64,000 nt of DNA, from the NCBI GenBank assembly GCA_016185345.1, contig JACPNS010000016.1:118975-182974 (forward strand), in the 5' to 3' direction. The stretch is from Solirubrobacterales bacterium. GTDB lineage: Bacteria; Actinomycetota; Thermoleophilia; Solirubrobacterales; JACPNS01. Under the pieces are notes generated by a model, which saw nothing but the letters and a program-made list of their open reading frames with translations, was not told the origin of the DNA and ran no database searches. Position 1 is the stretch's first letter, and each line of letters opens with the position of its first letter. The position numbers and the translations under genes are program-made. This document shows positions 52,612 to 61,600 of the stretch, piece by piece.

Positions 52612-55600
52612 ATGAGTTCACTTTTGTCTCGCTTTGGGTCGATCCATCGATCAGTCGGAAAATTCGTCGTGCTCGCGTTCTCGCTGCTCGTCTTCGCCAT
52701 CGCGCTGACCGGCTCGGCCTCGGCCGACCTTGACACCTTCACGACCGGCGACGGTCACGAGGGCGCTGTGACGGTTTCGACCAACTCCGTGCTCAACTAC
52801 TCAGCACCGCTCAACGCGGCGGCCTCGGCCGGCGCGACCAGCCTCACGACAGGCACCGGTCAGACCGGCGCAGTCGGTACGGCCACCACGACCGGCTCCG
52901 CCGCGCAGACTCAGTTCGAGGCAAATCGTCTCGCGCTCGTCATCCAGTCCTCCAACTACTCGGGGCCCGGCGCCACAAGCGGATCCCAGGCCGACATCGA
53001 TCTTTCGACGAGCGCAACGGGACAGTGGGAGCTCGCGAAGATCAGCAGCGTCACCGGTTCTATCGCGGCGGGAATGACAGTCAATTTCGTCAATCCGCTC
53101 GTCAACTCATACGCGTCGACCGGAGCGCAGATCGTGGCGATTCCGGAGTTCACGACGGTTCAGGTGAACAGCAGCCGCGCTTGGAGTGCGAACCCGTGGA
53201 ACGGCACCAACGGTGGCATCACAGGATTCCTCGCCAACGGAACCGTCAACCTCACCAACACTGCAAGCTCGATCAACGCTGACGGCGACGGCTTCCGCGG
53301 CGGACTGACCTACAACGGCAGCGCAACTGCCTGCACCCAGCTAGATGGCACGGTCGGCGGCGGCAAGGGCGAGGGCATCGTCTCTGGCGTTTACCCCGGA
53401 AGCGCCACCAGCTACGCCTCGCGCGGCAACGTCGCAAACGGTGGCGGTGGCGGTGTGTGCGAAAACTCGGGCGGCGGCGGCGGCGGAAACGGCGGCCAGG
53501 GCGGAATTGGCGGTGCGTCCTACGACGGGAGCCGCAACGTCGGCGGACTCGGCGGAACCAAGCTCAACTACTCAGCTTTTGACCGCGCGATCTTCGGTGG
53601 CGGTGGCGGCGCCGGAGACGAGAACAACGACAACGGTGGAGAAGGCGGCGACGGTGGCGGCCTCGTCTTTGTTCGTGCCAACGCTCTCACCGGCTCTGGC
53701 GTGCTTTCTGCCAACGGGGCGGCTGGCGCAAACTCAGCTGCGATCGGGTCCAGCGATGGCGCCGGTGGTGGCGGCGCGGGCGGTGTCGTCTACGCGCGCT
53801 TCAACACGACCGCAGCGTGCAACCTTGCTTCAGTGCGGGGCGGCGCGGGCGGAAACGAGCAGTCCACAGGCGGCGTCCACGGTCCTGGTGGCGGTGGCGC
53901 AGGCGGACGCCTCGTGCTCCAGAGCTCCGGCGGTACCTGCCCGACCAACGTCGGCAACGGCACCGGCGGCATCACGACTGTGGGGAACAACAACCGTGGA
54001 TCTGGTCCGACCAGTAGCACCGACGCGACATCTTCTGGCGCGACCGAGGCCGTCAGCGGCGGCGGCGGACTGAGTGCGCCTACGGCCACGGTCAGCACGC
54101 CGGCCAACGGCGCATACGTGAACAGCGCAACGCCGACGATCAGCGGAACGTCGAGCATGACGCTCGGCACGATCCGCGTGACGATTGATGGCGCCTACGT
54201 CGGCTCAGTCACAACGGCAGCAAACGGTGACTGGAGCTACACACCCGGTTCGGCCCTGACCGCCGGATCCCACACCTACACAGTTCGCCCGGTCTACTAC
54301 GGCATCGCCGGAGCAGCAACCGGATCGCGCACGTTGATCGTTGACACGGTGGCACCAACCGTTGCGATCAGCGGTCTCACCTCGCCCACCGCATCCGGCG
54401 CAAGCCAGACCGCGACGATCACGCGCAGCGACAACGTTGCCGTCACCTCGCAGACCTGCCAGCTCGACGCAGGCGCCGCAACTGCATGCACCACCTCTTA
54501 CGCGACTGGCGCACTGTCGGCCGGCTCGCACACGATCACGGTCATCGCGAACGACGCTGCTGGAAGCTCCACGACGCAGACGGCAACGATCATTGTTGAC
54601 CAGACCGCGCCGACCGTCGCGATCAGCGGTCAGTCGACCCCGACTGCTTCGACCGCCAGTCAGTCCCTCACGATCACGGCAGCCGACAACGTCGCGCTCG
54701 CCACGGTGACCTGCCGCGTGGACAGCGGCGCCAACACCTCCTGCATCGGCGGCACGTACGCCACCGGAGCTCTCACGGCCGGGTCGCACACGATCACGGT
54801 GATCGCGACCGACACCGTCGGAAACGCAACCACACAGACGGCGACGATCGTTGTTGACCAGACCGCTCCGACGGTCACCGTCAGCGGCCTGACCTCGCCG
54901 ACGAACTCGACGGCCAGCCAGACGGCGACGATCACGGCAGCCGACAACGTTGCGCTCGCCACGGTGACCTGCCGCGTTGACAGCGGCGCCACGACTTCAT
55001 GCATCGGCGGCACCTACGCAACCGGCACGCTCGCCGCCGGATCCCACACGATCACGGTGATCGCGACCGACACAAGCGGCAACCAGACGACTCAGACCGC
55101 CACGGTCGTGGTGGACACCACCGCCCCAACGCTCGCGATCAGCGGCCAGACCACCCCGACTGCTTCGAGCACAAGCCAGAACCTCACGATCACCTCCGCA
55201 GACAACGTCGCGCTTGCCACGGTGACCTGCCGCGTTGACAGCGGCGCCACAACTTCATGCATCGGCGGCAGCTACGCAACCGGAACCCTGGCCGCTGGAT
55301 CACACACGATCACCGCGATCGCGACCGACACCGCCGGGAACTCGACCACGCAGACCGCGACGATCGTGATCGACCAGACCCCGCCGAGCGTTGCCATCAG
55401 CGGACTGACCTCGCCGACCGCGTCCGGAGCGAGCCAGACCGCAACGATCACGCGAAGCGACAACATCGCGATCGCAACCCAGACCTGCCGGCTCGACAGC
55501 GGCGCAACGACTGCTTGCACCACGTCGTACGCGACAGGCGCCCTGAGCAACGGATCCCACACGATCACGGTCATCGCGACCGACACCAGCGGCAACGCCA

Positions 55601-58600
55601 CCACGCAGACCGCAACGATCGTTGTGGACCAGACCGCGCCGACCGTCTCGATCGGCGGACAGACCTCCCCCACCAGCTCGACCGCCAGCCAGTCGCTCAC
55701 GATCACTGCGGCAGACAACCTCGCACTGACCACCGTGACCTGCCGCGTTGACAGCGGCGCGACGACATCTTGCATCGGCGGCACCTACGCAACGGGCACG
55801 CTTACAGCCGGCTCGCACACCGTGACCGTCATAGCGACCGACAGCGTCGGCAACACCACAACACAGACCGCGACGATCGTTGTTGACCAGACCTCACCGA
55901 CCGTCACGATCAGTGGTCAGACGACGCCTACGTCATCGGGCGCCAGCCAGACACTGACGATCGCGACGAGCGACAACGTTGCGCTCAGCACGGTCACCTG
56001 CCGCGTGGACAGCGGCGCAACCACCTCTTGCATCGGTGGCACGTACGCCACCGGCGCGCTTGCGGCCGGCTCACACACGATCACCGTGATCGCCACCGAC
56101 ACCGTCGGAAACGCGACCACCCAGACAGCGACGATCGTGGTCGATCAGACAGCGCCCGCGGTCACGATCAGCGGAGTCACATCGCCCACCCGCTTCACGA
56201 CCAGCCAGACGGCGACGATTGCTGCGAGCGACAACGTCGCGATCGCCTCGCAGACCTGCCGCCTGAACAGCGGAACGCCAGCTGCCTGCACCACGTCCTT
56301 CGCGACCGGCGTCCTGACGGTCGGCACAAACACGATCACCGTCGTCGCAGCCGACACCAGCGGAAACGTCACGACCCAGACCGCGACAATCTTCGTTGAT
56401 CAGACCGCACCGAGCGTCGCGATCAGCGGCCTCACCTCGCCGACCAATTCGACCGCGAGCCAGACCGCAACGATCGCCGCAAGTGACAACGTCGCGATCG
56501 CAAGCCAGACCTGTCGCCTGGACTCCGGCGCAAACACGGCCTGCACCACTTCCTACGCAACTGGCGTGATGACCGCCGGCACCCACACGATCACCGTCGT
56601 CGCAACTGACACGGCCGGAAACGTCACGACCCAGACGGCCACGATCGTTGTTGACACCACGGTCCCGACCCTGTCGATCTCTGGCCTGACCACTCCGACC
56701 AACTCGACTGCAAGCCAGACCGCAACGATCACCGCGGGTGACAACCTCGCACTCAGCACCGTCACCTGCCGCGTTGACAGCGGCGCGACTACTTCTTGCA
56801 TCGGCGGCACGTACGCCACCGGCACGCTGAGCGCCGGTACCCACACGCTGACCGCGATCGCAACCGACACCGCGGGCAACCAGACGACCCAGACGGCCAC
56901 GATCGTGGTCGATCAGACCAACCCGACCCTTTCGATCAGCGGCCTCACCTCCCCGACGAGCTCGAGCTCGAGCCAGACGGCGACGATCACCGCCGCCGAC
57001 AACGTCGCCCTCAGCACCGTCACCTGCCGCGTTGACAGCGGCGCAACGACTTCCTGCATCGGCGGCACGTACGCCACCGGAACTCTGACTGCCGGCTCGC
57101 ACACGATCACCGTGATCGCGACCGACACCAGCGGCAACCAGACGACGCAGACGGCGACCATCGTTGTGGACCAGACCGCGCCGAACGTTGCAATCAGCGG
57201 ACTGACGACGCCGACGAACTCAACCGCGAGCCAGACGGCAACGATCACCGCCAGCGACAACGTCGCCCTCGCCAGCCAGACCTGCCGCCTCGACTCGGGC
57301 GCCAACACCGCCTGCACGACCTCATTTGCCACCGGCGCGCTGACCGCCGGTACCCACACGATCACCGTGATCGCCACCGACACCGTCGGAAACAGCACGA
57401 CCCAGACGGCGACGATCGTCGTTGACCAGACCCTCCCGACCGTCGCGATCAGCGGCCTGACTTCTCCGACGAACTCCGGTGCCAGCCAGACGGCGACGAT
57501 CACGGCGACCGACAACGTCGCGATCGCCTCGCAGACCTGCAGGCTCGACAGCGGCGCGAACACCGCCTGCACGACCTCATTTGCCACCGGCGCGCTGAGC
57601 GCAGGTACGCACACGATCACTGTCATCGCGACCGACACCGCCGGCAATCAGCGCACGCAAACGGCGACGATCGTCGTTGACCAGACGGCGCCGAGCCTCG
57701 CGATCAGCGGCCTCACCAGCCCGACCAACTCCACTTCGAGCCAGACGGCGACGATCACGGCGAGCGACAACATCGCTCTCAGCACCGTCACCTGCCGCGT
57801 CGACAGCGGCGCCACAACTTCATGCATCGGCGGCACCTACGCAACCGGAACTCTGACCGCCGGATCGCACACGATCACTGTGATCGCGACCGACACCAGC
57901 GGCAACCAGACCACTCAGACCGCCACGGTCGTGGTGGACACGAGCTCACCAGTCGTGACGATCACCCCGCCGACCTCGCCGACGGCATCGAGCGCCAGCC
58001 AGAACATCGCCTTCACCGCGACCGACAACGGAACGATCACTCTCGTCGAGTGCAGGATCGACTCCGGCTCGTTCGCGCCGTGCACCTCCCCGTTCGCGAC
58101 CGGCACGCTGACCGCCGGAAGCCACACCGTCTATGTGCGCGCAACCGACAACGCGGCAAACCAGACCACGCAGTCCGTGACGATCGTCGTTGACCAGACC
58201 GGCCCGGCCGTGACGATCAGCGGACTGATCAGCCCGCGCAACTCGACCGCCAGCCAGACCGCGAGTATCGGAGCGACCGACAACGTCGCCGTCGCCACAG
58301 TCACATGCTCGATCGACGGCGGTGCCTCAACTTCATGCATCGGCGGCAGCTACGCCACCGGCACTCTCGCGGCCGGCTCGCATACGGTTTCAGTAACAGC
58401 AACCGACACGAGCGGCAACGCCACGACGCAGACCGCGACGATCGTGATCGACCTGACCGCGCCCTCGGTCGCGATCACTGGTCTGACGAGCCCGACCAGG
58501 TTCACGACGAGCCAGACGGCCGCGATCACGACGACAGACAACGTCGCGATCGCCTCGCAGACCTGCAGGCTCAACAGCGGAACGCCCGCGGCCTGCACCA

Positions 58601-61600
58601 CCTCCTTCGCGACCGGCGTCCTGACCGTCGGCACGAACACCGTCACCGTCGTTGCGACCGACACGGCCGGCAACCAGACCACGCAGAGTGCGACGATCAT
58701 CGTGGATCAGACGAACCCGACGGTTTCGATCAGCGGTCAGACCACGCCGACAGCCGCGAGCGCCAGCCAGAACCTCACGATCACTGCGGCGGACAACGTC
58801 GCGCTGAGCACGGTCACCTGCCGCGTTGACAGCGGGGCAAACACCTCATGCATCGACGGCACCTACGCCACCGGCACCCTGACCGCCGGATCCCACACGA
58901 TCACCGTGATCGCGACCGACACAGCCGCAAACCAGACGACGCAGACAGCGACGATCGTTGTCGACCAGACGTCGCCGAGCGTCGCGATCAGCGGTCTGAC
59001 CAGCCCGACCAGCTCTTCAGCAAGCCAGACGGCGACGATCGCCGCAAGCGACAACATTGCGATCGCCAGCCAGACCTGCAGGCTCGACAGCGGCAGCGCC
59101 GTCGCCTGCACCACCAGCTTTGCCACCGGCGCCCTCGCAGCTGGCTCACACACGATCACGGTTGTTGCCACCGACACGAGCGGGAACGTCACAACGCAGA
59201 CAGCGACGATCATCGTTGATCAGACCGCGCCGTCGGTCGCCATCACGGGGATCACCTCGCCGACCGCGTCGGGCGCAAGCCAGACCGCGACGATCACGGC
59301 ATCCGACAACGTCGCGATCGCGAGCCAGACCTGCCGCCTCGACAGCGGCAGCGCAACGGCCTGCACCACTTCCTTCGCCACAGGCGCGCTGACGGCCGGC
59401 TCGCACACGATCACCGTCGTCGCCACCGACACGAGCGGAAACGTCACCACGCAGACGGCGACGATCATCGTTGACCAGTCGGCACCGAGCGTCGCGATCA
59501 GCGGACTCTCATCGCCGACTAACTCGACCGCGAGCCAGACCGCGACAATCGCGACGAGCGACAACGTCGCCCTCGCAAGCCAGACCTGCAGGCTCGATTC
59601 CGGCGCAATCACCGCATGCACCACCTCTTACGCGACCGGCACGCTGACCGCCGGCTCGCACACGATCACGGTCATCGCGACCGACACCTCCGGCAACAGC
59701 ACGACTCAGACGGCGACCATCGTCGTCGATCAGGCTGCGCCGACAGTCACGATCAGCGGCCTCACCTCACCGACCAGGTTCACGACAAGCCAGACGGCAA
59801 CGATCGCCGCCAGCGACAACGTTGCGATCGCGAGCCAGACCTGCAGGCTGGACAGCGGTCCGATCACCGGGTGCACGACTTCGTACTCAACAGGCGTGCT
59901 CACCGCCGGTAGCCACACCATCACCGTCGCCGCAACCGACACCGCCGGGAACGTCGCCACTCAGACGGCGACGATCGTCGTCGATCTGACTGCGCCGGCG
60001 CTTTCGATCAGCGGCGTGACATCTCCGACAGCTTCGGGCGCGAGCCAGACGGCGACGATCACGGCGGGCGACAACCTGGCGCTGAGCACCGTCACATGCC
60101 GCGTTGACAGCGGCGCAACCACTTCATGCATCGGCGGCAGCTACGCCACCGGCGCGCTTTCTGCCGGCAGCCACACGATCACGGCGATCGCGACCGACAC
60201 GGCCGGCAACCAGACGACTCAGACGGCAACAAGCATCGTGGATCAGACGGCACCGAGCGTGGCGATCAGCGGACTCACCAGCCCGACCAATTCTTCTACC
60301 AGCCAGAACGCCACGATCGCGGCGAGCGACAACATCGCAATCGCGACTCAGACCTGCGGGCTCGACAGCGGAGCCAACACGGCCTGCACCACCTCCTTCG
60401 CCACCGGCGCGCTGACGGCCGGCAGCCACACGATCACGGTCATCGCGACCGACACCAGCGGAAACGTCACGACGCAGACGGCAACGATCGTCGTGGACCA
60501 GACGGCCCCGAGCATTTCGATCAGCGGCCTGACTTCTCCGACGCGCTTCACGACGAGCCAGACGGCGACGATCACGCGTAGCGACAACGTCGCGATCGCA
60601 TCCCAGACCTGCCGTCTGAACAGCGGCACGCCATTGGCATGCACGACCTCATTTGCGACCGGAACCTTGACCGTCGGCACGAACACGATCACCGTCGTCG
60701 CAACAGACACCAGCGGCAACGTCACCACCCAGACCGCGACGATCGTCGTTGACCAGACCTCCCCGAGCGTCGCCATCACAGGTCTGACCTCGCCGACCTC
60801 TTCGGGCGCGAGCCAGACGGCGACGATCACCGCGAGCGACAACATTGCAATCGCGACTCAGACCTGCCGCCTCGACTCGGGCGCCAACACCGCATGCACG
60901 ACTTCATACGCAACTGGCGCGCTGACGGCCGGCTCGCACACGATCACCGTGATCGCGACCGACACCAGTGGAAACGTCACGACGCAGACCGCGACGATCG
61001 TCGTTGACCAGACTGCCCCAAGCGTTTCAATCAGCGGCCTGACCACGCCGACCAACTCGACCGCCAGCCAGACGGCGACGATCACCAGGAGCGACAACGT
61101 CGCGATCGCCAGCCAGACATGCCGCCTCGACAGCGGCGCGACGACTCCATGCACCACCTCTTACGCGACCGGCGTGCTTTCGCCGGGCTCGCACACGATC
61201 ACGGTCGTCGCGATCGACACGAGCGGAAACTCAACGACTCAGACGGCGACGATCGTTGTCGATCAGACGGCCCCGACCGTCGCAATCAGTGGCCTGACCG
61301 CGCCGACCAACTCGACCGCCAGCCAGACGGCGACGATCACGCGTAGCGACAACATCGCAATCGCAACTCAGACCTGCAGGCTCGACAGTGGAGCAGCAAC
61401 CCCGTGCACCACCTCCTACGCCACAGGCACTCTCGCCGAGGGCTCACACACGATCACGGTCGTCGTGACTGACACCGCCGGCAACACAACGACGCAGACC
61501 GCGACGATCGTCGTCGACACGACGCTCCCGCCGGCCCCAACCGTCACGCGCGTCGCGCCGACATCAAGCCCGACCAGCTCAACCAGCGCTCAGGTGACCT

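Noticed and set aside
53440-53945. Gly-rich low-complexity stretch considered as a possible mobile or non-coding repeat
   Set aside because: The frame stays open and in phase with the signal peptide upstream and the Ig-like domains downstream, so it is a protein region.
54205-59960. Many long minus-strand and other-frame ORFs across the giant repeat gene (up to about 340 codons)
   Set aside because: They are mirror frames of a repetitive GC-rich gene, lack recognisable proteins, and repeat with the same 255/258-bp period as the plus-strand units.
54340-61512. Regular 255-258 bp periodicity considered as CRISPR or satellite DNA
   Set aside because: Units are far too long for CRISPR, have no spacers, and keep a single reading frame.
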